Positions 24,242 to 33,357 of a stretch of 38,126 bases of DNA are shown piece after piece (position 1 is the stretch's first letter; each line of letters begins with the position of its first letter). The DNA is taken from NCBI GenBank assembly GCA_902797855.1, contig CADBUI010000004.1, forward strand, positions 1-38,126. Direction: 5' to 3'. The translations under genes were made by a program, and so were the position numbers. This stretch comes from an uncultured Erysipelotrichaceae bacterium (GTDB lineage Bacteria > Bacillota_I > Bacilli_A > RFN20 > CAG-826). Under the pieces are notes generated by a model. The model saw only the letters and a program-made list of their open reading frames with translations. It ran no database searches and was not told the DNA's origin.

Positions 24242-24247
24242 TATAAT
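24242..24247 (+). promoter_or_regulatory. -10 box of leaderless addB-like gene
   Basis: A perfect TATAAT ends 7 bases before the ATG at 24255. Upstream DNA is entirely A/T, so no -35 can be called. Confidence 0.6.
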
Positions 24248-24254
24248 ATAGAAT

Positions 24255-26597
24255 ATGAGAAATATTGTCATCGCTCCAAAGGAATCTTTTTCGACACTAT
24301 TTTCACTTTTTAGAAAAGACGATCCTTTTAATGATCCAAAGTTTTTCACTAAAGAGGATTTAAAAAAAGAAGTCCTTTATTCATATAGTGATGACGCTCT
24401 TATTTATTTAATTAAAATCAGGAAATTTGAATATTCTTTAGCAAAAAAATATCTCGAAGCTTTGTCATCTTTGACTTCATATGATGGCACCAATAAAGAG
24501 ATTATTGAACTTATTAAGATAAAAGATGAATTAGTGGATAATGGTCTACTTATCAAAAATGAATATATTGATTATGAACTAGACCATTCAAATATTTTTG
24601 TCGCCTTTTATAACAAAAATGATTTCGAAATATCTTCATTACTTAAAGGTAGAAAATATTCATATATCGAACCATCACCGGTCTCTAATAGGGAGTCGTA
24701 TCATTTCAAAGATTCCTCTAGTGAACTTTTTTTCGTTTTTAATAAGATCGCTGAACTTATCGCTTCTGGAGTGCCATCAAGCGAGATATCTATTTATGGA
24801 TTAGATGAAGTCGATACTCTAACCATCCTACGTTTACTTGATTATTATCATCTCCACATTAATGGATTTAATGATGAAAAAATGATTGATTCAAGTATTG
24901 TTAGGTATTTTCTTTCTAACTACGATAGTGAAGATATTCTTCAAAAAATAGATGAAAGATTCTTAGACGATAATAACTACGATCTTTTTAAAGAAATAAT
25001 TGATAAATTTTCTATAGGTGAACTTTCAAAAGATGAACAAAAAAGACTTTATAGAGATGTTTTTAATAATAAAAAATCAAGTCGAAAGATTTATAAAGAC
25101 GCTATTAAGGTAGTGAATTCACCATTCGTAAAAGAAAACGAATATCTATTCATTGTGAACTTTGTTCAAGGAAAATTCCCAACAATAATTAAAGATAATG
25201 GCTTACTTGATGATAAAGATAATATTGAACTAGGTCATACATCTTTAAATAATCTTAATTTTGATAATAACGAATTATTTAAGAATTCATTAAACCAAAA
25301 CGCTCATATCTATATTTCTTATTCAGATAATAACGCTAATGGTCCACTTTATCCTTCCCCTTTAGAAAAGGATTTAAATATTTCCTTTGTGGAATCACCA
25401 ATTTCAAAAGATTTATATTCAAAATTAGAATGCAATATTCAATCTGCGTATCACGAAGACTTATTCAAAGATTTCTTAATTGATAGTCCTCTTTTAAGAG
25501 CTTATCGCTTAGTTTGTAAAATCCCTTATCTAACTTATTCAAATAAATATAACAAAGCTATCCACTTTCTTGGTGATCAACACTTAAGTCTCTCATCATC
25601 TTCTTTAAAAGAATTTTATCAATGTGGATATAGATTCTATCTAAATCGCATTTTAAAAATAGATCCAAAAGATGAATCCTCTTATGTCGCAAAAGTTGGA
25701 AATATATCTCACTATATTTTAGAAAATCTCGAATCTAAAAAGTCGTTTGATGAACTATTTTCTATGGCAGTTAAATTACATGGAGAAAACTTTAACGAGA
25801 AAGAAAAATTCTTGTTAGAAATTAGAAAAGAACATTTTAAGAAAGCTTTTGATTATATCGAAGAACAAGAAAGTCACATAGTTAACCCTAAAGTTAATAG
25901 AGAAGATAGTGATTTCAATGTTGATTTAGATGATTATCTATCAATAGTGGGAAGAATTGATAAATATGTGACTTATGGTGAGCATAACGAGTATGTTTTT
26001 GTGGTGGACTATAAATCTGGAAGTGAGGATTTCGATGAAAAAAGAATTCCTTTTGGTCTATCTTTGCAACTTCCAATATATGCCTTATTAATTAAGAATA
26101 CTCCTATACTTAAAGACAAAATTCTAACCGGGTTATTTATCCAAAAAACATATAACAAGGACGCTTTAAAATTTAAAGAAGGCGATAGTAAATATTTTGA
26201 TAATTTAAAACTTACAGGCGTTTATCTTTCTAGCGTTAAGGCTATGTCAATGTTAGATGATTCTTTGCTTTCTAGTGGAACATCAAAATATATTGCTTCT
26301 TGCACATTATTAAAACCAAATCCAGATGATCCTAATCCATATAATCGCTCTTTTAGTGCAAAATCAAATCGCTTCAAAAATGAGGAATGGTTTGAAAACG
26401 TCATTAAGCAAGCAGAGGATTTATCAAAAAATGCTTATAAAAAGATTCATAATAATGAATTTGAAATTAACCCAAAATATTTAAACGGACAAAACGTTTC
26501 TTGTGCGTATTGCCCATTTAAAGATTTATGTTTCAAGACAAATAAGGATATGCAGTTTATATCAAATGAGGAAAACGGTGAAAATGAGCGAAGTTAA
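24255..26597 (+). CDS. addB: AddB-like subunit of the double-strand break nuclease, Fe-S PD-(D/E)XK type
   Basis: The 780-residue protein ends in a RecB-type nuclease domain: GNISHYILENLE (483-494, His486), GRIDK (Asp569), VVDYKSG (Asp585, Lys587) and LSLQLPIYA (Gln605). Four Cys residues in the AddB iron-staple pattern are intact: Cys457 in EFYQCGYRFYL, then Cys750, Cys753 and Cys759 in SCAYCPFKDLC. The N-terminal 440 residues are a reduced helicase-like region without a recognisable Walker A. Typical AddB is about 1150 residues, so this version is strongly shortened. It overlaps the downstream helicase-nuclease gene by 14 bases. Together the pair should process broken DNA ends for recombination. 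Confidence 0.85.
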   Translation: MRNIVIAPKESFSTLFSLFRKDDPFNDPKFFTKEDLKKEVLYSYSDDALIYLIKIRKFEYSLAKKYLEALSSLTSYDGTNKEIIELIKIKDELVDNGLLIKNEYIDYELDHSNIFVAFYNKNDFEISSLLKGRKYSYIEPSPVSNRESYHFKDSSSELFFVFNKIAELIASGVPSSEISIYGLDEVDTLTILRLLDYYHLHINGFNDEKMIDSSIVRYFLSNYDSEDILQKIDERFLDDNNYDLFKEIIDKFSIGELSKDEQKRLYRDVFNNKKSSRKIYKDAIKVVNSPFVKENEYLFIVNFVQGKFPTIIKDNGLLDDKDNIELGHTSLNNLNFDNNELFKNSLNQNAHIYISYSDNNANGPLYPSPLEKDLNISFVESPISKDLYSKLECNIQSAYHEDLFKDFLIDSPLLRAYRLVCKIPYLTYSNKYNKAIHFLGDQHLSLSSSSLKEFYQCGYRFYLNRILKIDPKDESSYVAKVGNISHYILENLESKKSFDELFSMAVKLHGENFNEKEKFLLEIRKEHFKKAFDYIEEQESHIVNPKVNREDSDFNVDLDDYLSIVGRIDKYVTYGEHNEYVFVVDYKSGSEDFDEKRIPFGLSLQLPIYALLIKNTPILKDKILTGLFIQKTYNKDALKFKEGDSKYFDNLKLTGVYLSSVKAMSMLDDSLLSSGTSKYIASCTLLKPNPDDPNPYNRSFSAKSNRFKNEEWFENVIKQAEDLSKNAYKKIHNNEFEINPKYLNGQNVSCAYCPFKDLCFKTNKDMQFISNEENGENERS

Positions 26598-29500
26598 ATG
26601 GAATGATGAACAAGCGTTAGCCATCTCTGCTAGAGAGGGTAATTTCCTTATTTCCGCATCAGCAGGAAGTGGTAAAACTGCTGTCCTTACCGAAAGAGTG
26701 TATGAACTTATTAAAGAAGGCACAAATTTAGATGAACTTCTTATTTTAACTTTCACAAATAACGCAGCAGCAAGTATGCGCAATAAAATAAGAGACAAAC
26801 TGAATGAAAACCATTATGAACATTTAGCATCTTTAATTGATGCAGTAAACATTCAAACATTTGACGCTTTCGCTTTATCAATCGTTCAAAAATATCATTA
26901 TAAAATCAATCTTTCTAGCGATATCAAGATTGTTGACCAAACACTTGTGAAGCTTGAAAAAAGAAAGATATTAGACCAACTATTTACTGAAAAATATGAA
27001 GCGAAAGATGAAGCGTTCCTTTCTTTGATTAAAAAGTTCTGCCTCGATAAAGATGATAATATTGTCGACTTTGTAATTAAGATCGAAGAGAAAGCTGACC
27101 AAAAACTCGATAAGATAAATCATCTACATAAATATGCAAATGAATATTTAAATCTTGATTTTATCTCTGATGAGATAGATAAATTATCAGAATCTATTAA
27201 AAATGAAATATCGACATACTACGATATGGCAATGAAGTTTTCTAATCCTAACTATTCAACTGCCGTTTGTGAATATTTAAATCATTTCTTAGTCGCTAGT
27301 GGCTATGATGAACTTGTTAAGGTCGCTCATGATGAAACTTTAAAATATCCTGATAATCGCTCGAAAATCATGAAACTTGAAGACTCAATTGATATAAAAA
27401 ATAACAAATTAATTAGAGATTCAGTTAAATCACTAAAAGAAGGGTTACTTAATTATTCATCTAAAGAGGAAATTATAAATAGACGTCTTAATTCGAAGCA
27501 ATATATAGATGAACTGGTGAAACTTGCTATTGAGTTAGATGCTAGATTAAACGATTTTAAAAAGAAATATAGCATTTACACATTCCAGGATGTTTTTAAA
27601 CAAGCTATGAGTATCCTTAAGCTTGATGAAATTAAAGAAAAATTTAAAAAGCGATACCGCTATATCATGATTGATGAATATCAAGACACTAATGACCTAC
27701 AAGAAGAATTCATCAATATGTTTATGACTAATAATGTCTATGTAGTAGGGGATGTTAAACAATCGATTTATCGATTTAGAAATGCGAATTGCGATTTGTT
27801 CTTAAATAAATTTTATTCCTATCCTTTATTTTCTAAAGATAATAAATCAATTAATAATCGCATCGATTTGCCAAAGAATTATCGTTCTAGAAATGAAGTT
27901 TTAGATACAGTTAATGAAGTCTTTGGTAATTTAATGACGGTTAATAATTCTGGACTTGATTATAAAAAAGATCATCAAATGATTGCGGGTAACACGAAAT
28001 TAAATTCCTTTAAAGATCCTCATTTTGATTATTCTAGTGAGGCTATCGTTTTTGAAAGTCCTAGCGATATGAACTCCACGGAATATGAAGCTCGTCTAGT
28101 GGCCTCTGATATCATTCATAAAATTAATTCTAAAATTCAAATAGAAACAAAAGAAGGAGTGAGAGATATTACTTTTAAGGATTTTGCTATTCTTTCGTAT
28201 TCAAAATCTGACTTCAAAATATATCAGGAAGTTTTTGAAGAATATAAAATCCCTCTATTTGCTAAATATAGTCAATCTATCAAAGATAGTAATCTCACTC
28301 TTGTGATGGAAAACATCATCAAATGTATTACCTTTATTAAAAACAAAGATGGTGAGTTGCCTAAAGAATTTGATCATCCATTCATGTCTATAATGAGAAG
28401 TTTCTTGTTTAGAGAAAGCGATGAAGAAATTGAAGATGTTATCTCTCGCAAAATCCATTATTTAACAAAAGAATATCAAAAACTTGAAGAAGTAGCCAAA
28501 AATTGTGAACATAAGAATTTGAAAGACACAATCACCTTCATTATTAATACATTTGATATTTATCAAAAGGCTATCACTATTGGAGATATGTCTAAGTCTA
28601 TCGAATTACTTAATTACTATTACAATATCGCATCACAAATGGATGAAATGGGTTATTCATTAGAAGATTTTAAAAATTATTTTAATGATCTTGATGAATA
28701 TGAAATCGATCCAGACTATGAAAGCGGTGATTATAGCGATAATTCCGTTAAACTATTATCCATTCATGCTTCCAAAGGACTTGAATATCGTTTCGTCTAT
28801 TTTGTTCGACTCAGTAAGAAATTCAATAACGAAGAACTTAAAAACAAATTACTTGTCGATAACGAATATGGAATTGATTTACCAGATAATAACTACGACA
28901 ACGTTGATAGTATCATCCACCATCTAATAATTAGAAAAGAAAAACAAAATGCTTTACTTGAGCAGCTTCGTGTCTTTTATGTTGCACTTACACGCGCTCA
29001 AGAACACATCATTTTCATGTGGAAAAAAGATTATAAAAATGATCCACCAATTCAACTATTCCAATCAACTTCCTATATGGATTTTCTAACTTTATCAGAC
29101 ATTTCTCCTCGAATTATTTCAGTTTCACTAGATGAAAAACTTCTTAATAGCATCAATAAAAATACTGATGAAATTAAACTAACACTTCATGATGAAGTCA
29201 GCCTTGATGATCAGCTTATCGAACATCATAGAGCTTCGAAAGAAGTTGGTGACGCTAGTAGTGAACTTCTCGCATTAGGCAATAAATATCACTATTATCT
29301 AGAACTAATCGATTTCAAAAATATTGATACATCATTTATCAAAGATAGCCGTGACAAATATTTAATTGATAGATTCCTTTCTAATCCAATCTTCCATAAA
29401 GAAGGTTTAGAAAAAGTCGCTCACGAATATTCTTTCTATGATGAAGTTAATCAAGTTCATGGTATTATCGACTTAATGCTCATCTATAAAGATCACATTG

Positions 29501-29652
29501 ATATCATAGACTTTAAACTTTCTCATGTAGATGATGAGGCATATGAAAAACAAGTTGGAATCTATAAAGATTATGTTTCTCAAATTTCTAGCTTACCAAT
29601 CTCAACTTATGTGACCGGTATTATGAGTGGAGAGATAAAGAAGGTTTCTTAA
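26584..29652 (+). CDS. addA: AddA helicase-nuclease
   Basis: From the ATG at 26584 (with GAGG about 10 bases upstream) the protein has 1022 residues; a longer open frame runs back into the addB-like gene from a GTG and is not used. It is a UvrD/Rep superfamily 1 helicase with Walker A SASAGSGKTAVL (24-35), Walker B IDEYQDTN, GDVKQSIYRFR, KNYRSRNEV, LLSIHASKGLEYRFVY and VALTRAQEHI. The C-terminal PD-(D/E)XK nuclease has GIIDLML, IDFKLS and EKQVGIYKDY. AddA unwinds and trims double-strand breaks with AddB. It is shorter than the usual 1200, in line with its compact partner. The two are translated together by the 14-base overlap. Confidence 0.93.
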   Translation: MSEVKWNDEQALAISAREGNFLISASAGSGKTAVLTERVYELIKEGTNLDELLILTFTNNAAASMRNKIRDKLNENHYEHLASLIDAVNIQTFDAFALSIVQKYHYKINLSSDIKIVDQTLVKLEKRKILDQLFTEKYEAKDEAFLSLIKKFCLDKDDNIVDFVIKIEEKADQKLDKINHLHKYANEYLNLDFISDEIDKLSESIKNEISTYYDMAMKFSNPNYSTAVCEYLNHFLVASGYDELVKVAHDETLKYPDNRSKIMKLEDSIDIKNNKLIRDSVKSLKEGLLNYSSKEEIINRRLNSKQYIDELVKLAIELDARLNDFKKKYSIYTFQDVFKQAMSILKLDEIKEKFKKRYRYIMIDEYQDTNDLQEEFINMFMTNNVYVVGDVKQSIYRFRNANCDLFLNKFYSYPLFSKDNKSINNRIDLPKNYRSRNEVLDTVNEVFGNLMTVNNSGLDYKKDHQMIAGNTKLNSFKDPHFDYSSEAIVFESPSDMNSTEYEARLVASDIIHKINSKIQIETKEGVRDITFKDFAILSYSKSDFKIYQEVFEEYKIPLFAKYSQSIKDSNLTLVMENIIKCITFIKNKDGELPKEFDHPFMSIMRSFLFRESDEEIEDVISRKIHYLTKEYQKLEEVAKNCEHKNLKDTITFIINTFDIYQKAITIGDMSKSIELLNYYYNIASQMDEMGYSLEDFKNYFNDLDEYEIDPDYESGDYSDNSVKLLSIHASKGLEYRFVYFVRLSKKFNNEELKNKLLVDNEYGIDLPDNNYDNVDSIIHHLIIRKEKQNALLEQLRVFYVALTRAQEHIIFMWKKDYKNDPPIQLFQSTSYMDFLTLSDISPRIISVSLDEKLLNSINKNTDEIKLTLHDEVSLDDQLIEHHRASKEVGDASSELLALGNKYHYYLELIDFKNIDTSFIKDSRDKYLIDRFLSNPIFHKEGLEKVAHEYSFYDEVNQVHGIIDLMLIYKDHIDIIDFKLSHVDDEAYEKQVGIYKDYVSQISSLPISTYVTGIMSGEIKKVS

Positions 29653-29683
29653 TTTTTTAAATAAGTATAGAATAACTAGGATT

Positions 29684-30205
29684 ATGAAATATTTTTTAGA
29701 ACTAGAAGATCATGAATGGCCATTTACAGGCGTAAGTCACACTAGAGAAATCGCTAGGGCGATTCTATTAGATGAAAATAATAAGGTATGTTTAGAATAC
29801 ATCTATGATGATGATATGTTTGGACATCGCGATTATTATGAAACTCCAGGTGGTGGAATGAAACCAGGTGAAGATTATCAAACTGCACTTAATCGAGAAT
29901 GTTCTGAAGAAGTTGGTTATGAATGTGAAATCATTGAACACTTAGGTTCAATCAAAGACTACTATAATCTCATCCAAAGAGAAAATCATAATCACTATTT
30001 CCTCGCTAGAAGAACAAAGAAAACTCAAATCCATCAAGAACCTGATGAAGTAAGAAGAGTTAAAGGAATTATTTGGGTAGATATTGATGAAGCAATTCGC
30101 TTATATGAGAATATGCAAGATGAATTAGTTGGTAAACTCGTCAAGCAAAGAGAACTACCTATCTTAAAACTTGCTAAAATTGCTTTACAAAAGATGTCTA
30201 AATAG
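29684..30205 (+). CDS. Nudix hydrolase
   Basis: The 173-residue protein contains a full Nudix box (57-79) with GGMKPGE, then LNRECSEEVG holding Arg71, Glu72, Glu75 and Glu76. The box pattern G-x5-E-x7-RE-x2-EE-x-G is satisfied. The preceding strand YYETPGGG is typical of ADP-ribose or NTP pyrophosphatases of the MutT/ADPRase group. Substrate specificity cannot be read from the sequence. TAGAAT lies 10 bases before the ATG. The gene may also read on from addA (31 bases upstream), with tRNA-His following. Confidence 0.88.
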   Translation: MKYFLELEDHEWPFTGVSHTREIARAILLDENNKVCLEYIYDDDMFGHRDYYETPGGGMKPGEDYQTALNRECSEEVGYECEIIEHLGSIKDYYNLIQRENHNHYFLARRTKKTQIHQEPDEVRRVKGIIWVDIDEAIRLYENMQDELVGKLVKQRELPILKLAKIALQKMSK

Positions 30206-30231
30206 TTAATATTTAATTCGTTCTATGAACT

Positions 30232-30309
30232 GGCGAGTGTGGTGAAGAGGCCTAACACTCTCGGCTGTGAACCGAGCATTCGCGCGTTCGAATCGCGTCA
30301 CTCGCCCCA
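30232..30309 (+). tRNA. tRNA-His (anticodon GTG)
   Basis: The acceptor stem GCGAGTG pairs perfectly with CACTCGC. It is preceded by an encoded G-1 facing C73, the hallmark of tRNA-His, and followed by an encoded CCA ending at 30309. The anticodon stem CTCGG/CCGAG encloses loop CTGTGAA, giving GTG. The T-arm is GCGCG-TTCGAAT-CGCGT. Confidence 0.97.
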
Positions 30310-30322
30310 AAACTAAAAAACG

Positions 30323-30346
30323 CCAACAATGTATTGTTGGTTTTTT
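30323..30346 (+). terminator. Terminator of tRNA-His
   Basis: CCAACAAT (30323-30330) pairs with ATTGTTGG (30333-30340), followed by TTTTTT. Of the 231 bases up to the next gene, this accounts for the first part. The rest is AT-rich, with a GTCAAAA/TTTTGAC repeat (30375-30397) and a CGACTA/TAGTCG repeat (30503-30536). Confidence 0.9.
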
Positions 30347-30502
30347 ATTTTTATACCGGAAAATGTTGATTTTTGTCAAAAAAATACAGATTTTGACGCT
30401 TCTCATTTTTACCTAAAATTAAGCTCTATAATGAATTCTGGCCTTTTGATAGTGCTAATGAAAAATAATACGTGTAGTTGATTTGATAAAGATAATTTAT
30501 TT

Positions 30503-30553
30503 CGACTAAAAGTACAATGCGATGTTGAAATAGTCGGACGTTTCTAGTATTGT
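30503..30553 (+). promoter_or_regulatory. Promoter and possible operator of the DUF4143 ATPase gene
   Basis: TTGAAA (30525-30530), a 17-base spacer and TATTGT (30548-30553) form a candidate promoter. The -35 lies in the loop of an inverted repeat, CGACTA (30503-30508) with TAGTCG (30531-30536), which is placed where a repressor could act. The gene has a GAGG site about 9 bases before its ATG. Confidence 0.4.
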
Positions 30554-30571
30554 ATAAGTGAGGTTATTAAA

Positions 30572-31834
30572 ATGTATTATTCAAGAACAATTGAAAAGAA
30601 AATAAAAGATGCTAAAGACGAATATGCCGCTATTACGATATATGGAGCAAGACAAGTTGGTAAATCAACCGTAGTGGATCATCTTTTCGGCGATGATTTT
30701 CCAAGTGTGACTTTGGATGACTTGGATGAAAAATTGTTAGCGAACGATAATCCTAAGTTGTTTTTAGAAACCCATCCATGGCCGCTTATTATCGATGAGA
30801 TACAAAAAGGTGCTCCTTTACTTGAACAAATAAAAATAAAGATAGATGAAGAAAAGATAAAATGCCTTAAAGAGAATCAAAGAGTACCATTGATGTATAT
30901 TCTCACTGGTTCAAATCAACTCGAACTACAAAAAGCCGTTTCCGAGTCCTTAGCGGGTAGAACAGCAATTTTGACAATGTCCTCGCTATCAAATAATGAA
31001 ATCGAAAAAAAAGAAGGCTCATTATTTAACCCTGATTTAGAAGTTATTAAGGAAAAATATAGAAAAATAAAACCAAAGGATATGTATCGAACGCGAAAAG
31101 AAATTTTTGAAAAGATATTCTTGGGTGGAATGCCAGAATATATTGCTAATGGTTTAAATCGAACGACTTTCTATTCTTCCTATATAAAGACGTATATGGA
31201 AAAAGATGTTATGAAGCTTATCGCTGTTGATAAAGAAAGAGATTTTTTAAGATTTCTTGATTACATGGCCTTAAGAACCGCTCAACAGATTAATTATGAT
31301 GATATTGCTCGAAGTGTTGGGATTGATGCAAGAACTGTAAAAAGTTGGATATCAATTTTAGTAACATCTGGTATTGCCATAACTTTAGAACCATATGCTA
31401 AAAACTTATCGAATAGAGTCACTAAAATGGAAAAGTTCTATTTCCTTGATACTGGTTTATGCGCATATTTATGTAAATGGCCAAATGCTGAAATGATTGA
31501 AAAAGGCGTAATGAATGGTGCTTTTTATGAAACGTATGTTATCAGTGAGATTGTTAAAAGCTTTATGAACGCTGGAGAAGATTATCGACAATCTCTCTAC
31601 TATTATCGAGATAAAGATAAAAAGGAAGTTGATTTGATTATTGAAGGCCCTGATTGCATTTATCCAATTGAAGTTAAAAAAGGTATTAATCCAGTAAGTC
31701 GCAACTTTAATTTTGACTTCCTTGAAAAATATGGAAAGACAGTTATGAAAGGACTACTAATCGATTCCAGAGAAGACTTGTTCCCAATAAATGAGAACAA
31801 TTGGTATTTGCCAATTTATATGATTGGAATTTAA
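30572..31834 (+). CDS. AAA-14/DUF4143 ATPase
   Basis: The 420-residue protein has an AAA_14 domain with Walker A GARQVGKST (25-33) and Walker B LIIDEIQKG (72-80), and the YILTGSNQ sensor-type strand. A winged-helix segment lies near 255-275, and the DUF4143 C-terminal domain contains FYETYVISEI, then YYYRDKDKKEVDLII and YPIEVKKG, a nuclease-like E...D...E-x-K arrangement. The family is very common in anaerobes and archaea, often in many copies and near mobile DNA, and its function is unproven. It stands alone between intergenic stretches, downstream of a tRNA gene, and may be mobile or recently acquired. Confidence 0.9.
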   Translation: MYYSRTIEKKIKDAKDEYAAITIYGARQVGKSTVVDHLFGDDFPSVTLDDLDEKLLANDNPKLFLETHPWPLIIDEIQKGAPLLEQIKIKIDEEKIKCLKENQRVPLMYILTGSNQLELQKAVSESLAGRTAILTMSSLSNNEIEKKEGSLFNPDLEVIKEKYRKIKPKDMYRTRKEIFEKIFLGGMPEYIANGLNRTTFYSSYIKTYMEKDVMKLIAVDKERDFLRFLDYMALRTAQQINYDDIARSVGIDARTVKSWISILVTSGIAITLEPYAKNLSNRVTKMEKFYFLDTGLCAYLCKWPNAEMIEKGVMNGAFYETYVISEIVKSFMNAGEDYRQSLYYYRDKDKKEVDLIIEGPDCIYPIEVKKGINPVSRNFNFDFLEKYGKTVMKGLLIDSREDLFPINENNWYLPIYMIGI

Positions 31835-31837
31835 CAA

Positions 31838-31872
31838 CTAAAAAATCCTTATTAGTTTTTTAGGCATAATAA
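31838..31872 (+). terminator. Weak terminator-like repeats after the DUF4143 ATPase gene
   Basis: CTAAAAAA (31838-31845) pairs with TTTTTTAG (31856-31863), and CTTATTA/TAATAAG overlaps this. Low-GC stems make it a weak call. Beyond it, up to 32091, about 220 bases hold no open gene and no other structure I can support. Confidence 0.35.
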
Positions 31873-32079
31873 GAAGGAAACGGATTTAATAAAACTTCAA
31901 TATCGAAAGAAAAAGCAAACATAATGAGTTGTTCCAGTTGATAAACGCATCTTGGTAATTGGTGATTAAAGAAGATTATACAAAACGGACTTTTAGGTTT
32001 ATTCCTTAATAATAATTAGATAAGTAGTTTGTGGAAAAGAAATCTATAATTCGGTATAACAAAAATGATTATTGTCTTA

Positions 32080-32085
32080 TAAAAT
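32080..32085 (+). promoter_or_regulatory. -10 box of leaderless sensor gene
   Basis: TAAAAT ends 6 bases before the ATG at 32092. The larger TATAAAAT (32078-32085) allows either register. No ribosome site is present and no clear -35 is visible. Confidence 0.5.
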
Positions 32086-32091
32086 TAGAAT

Positions 32092-33357
32092 ATGGAATGG
32101 TATAGAATCCTTAATTTTGTTTTGCAAGGTATATACTTACCTATTCATTTTGTTTTTATCGTTTCTTTAATTAAAAATAGAAAACCAACACCTATATGGC
32201 ACTTGTTTATTGTGGTTGTTATTGGCTTATGGATTATGGTTTCTGGTAGGTTTTTAGAGACCATCGCTTATATCTTTTATCCGAATAACGATTTTTACGT
32301 TTTCGCTGTTTATTACCAACTTGTCGGAACCACATTTGCATCGTTTGCTTTCTTGCTTTGGAACCTATATTTAGCAAGATGGGATAAACTAGCGAATAAA
32401 CCGATTTTTAGAATAGTTTTATTTTCTATTGCTGCTATTATCTCTATTTTTGTTTGTACAAATTCACTGCATCATCTCTTTTATGAAAAATTAGTGATGG
32501 GAGAACAGGTTCAGCACGGAAAACTATTTTATCTATGCTTGGTATTGGTTTATGCCGCCTTGTTCATAGGCTATATCATATCTATCATTCATATCATTAG
32601 AAAAGAAAAGAACAAGGCTATTAAGATAATCGTTTTCTCCTTATATCCGCTTTTGCCGGCTGTTACAGCGTTGGTGAGGTCTATTACTGGAGTTGATGAG
32701 CTTGATTTTACACCAATCATCATGTTTGTCGCTGTCTTCTGCCTATATATCATCGTCTTTAAATTTAATTCACTCAGTTTGATTAGTAAATCAATTGAAA
32801 GTGTTTTAGAAGAAATTCCAAATATAGTGGTTCTATACAATCCGCAAAAAGGCATTCTTTATCAAAACAATAAAGAAAAGAAAGAGCTGGTTGATAAAGC
32901 AATAGAAGAGGTTAATAAGCAAAATAATGTCAAATCATTTGAACTCGCTTTTTATGATAGTCATTTCTATATTGAAATAAATAAAGATGACGACAACGAA
33001 TTAATCATTATCAACAATATTGATGATGTTTATTTAGAAAGAAAAGCAATCGAAGAAAGTATTGTTGAAGCAGAAAAACTCATCAACGATTTAAATGAGA
33101 AAAAGAATACAATACAAACCTATATTAACGCTTTGTACGATTTACCAGATTTAAAAGAAAAGGTTACTAGCTTGACTAATGCTCAAAAAATAGTGTTATC
33201 GAATATAGCAATAATTAAAGAACATTTTATTGCCATTAAGAATAATCCAAAAAATAGCGAAGCATTACTTAAGGAAACCGCTACTTTATGTCAAGAAACA
33301 ATTACGATTATTAGAAAAGCAGTTAATAAATTAAGTGGAGTAAGCGCTAATGAATAA
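32092..33357 (+). CDS. Seven-transmembrane sensor subunit of a split histidine kinase
   Basis: The 421-residue protein has seven membrane helices (about 9-27, 36-54, 70-92, 106-122, 145-168, 176-196, 205-225) of the HisKA_7TM receptor type, including CTNSLHHLFY in the large loop. After these comes a PAS-like segment (about 233-312, IESVLEEIPNIVVLYNPQKG), then a coiled coil (313-345) and a helical C-terminus. It has no phospho-acceptor H-box and no ATP-binding domain. Those reside in the next gene, which overlaps this one by 8 bases. The two are therefore best read as the separate sensor and catalytic halves of one kinase complex. Confidence 0.75.
   Translation: MEWYRILNFVLQGIYLPIHFVFIVSLIKNRKPTPIWHLFIVVVIGLWIMVSGRFLETIAYIFYPNNDFYVFAVYYQLVGTTFASFAFLLWNLYLARWDKLANKPIFRIVLFSIAAIISIFVCTNSLHHLFYEKLVMGEQVQHGKLFYLCLVLVYAALFIGYIISIIHIIRKEKNKAIKIIVFSLYPLLPAVTALVRSITGVDELDFTPIIMFVAVFCLYIIVFKFNSLSLISKSIESVLEEIPNIVVLYNPQKGILYQNNKEKKELVDKAIEEVNKQNNVKSFELAFYDSHFYIEINKDDDNELIIINNIDDVYLERKAIEESIVEAEKLINDLNEKKNTIQTYINALYDLPDLKEKVTSLTNAQKIVLSNIAIIKEHFIAIKNNPKNSEALLKETATLCQETITIIRKAVNKLSGVSANE

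Noticed and set aside
26503-26583. Longer N-terminus for the helicase-nuclease, starting at a GTG
   Set aside because: It would lie in the coding sequence of the addB-like gene; the ATG at 26584 has GAGG upstream and begins the usual MSEVKWNDEQ start.
30206-30406. 66-residue open frame on the minus strand over tRNA-His
   Set aside because: It is the reverse complement of the tRNA gene and its terminator, not a protein gene.
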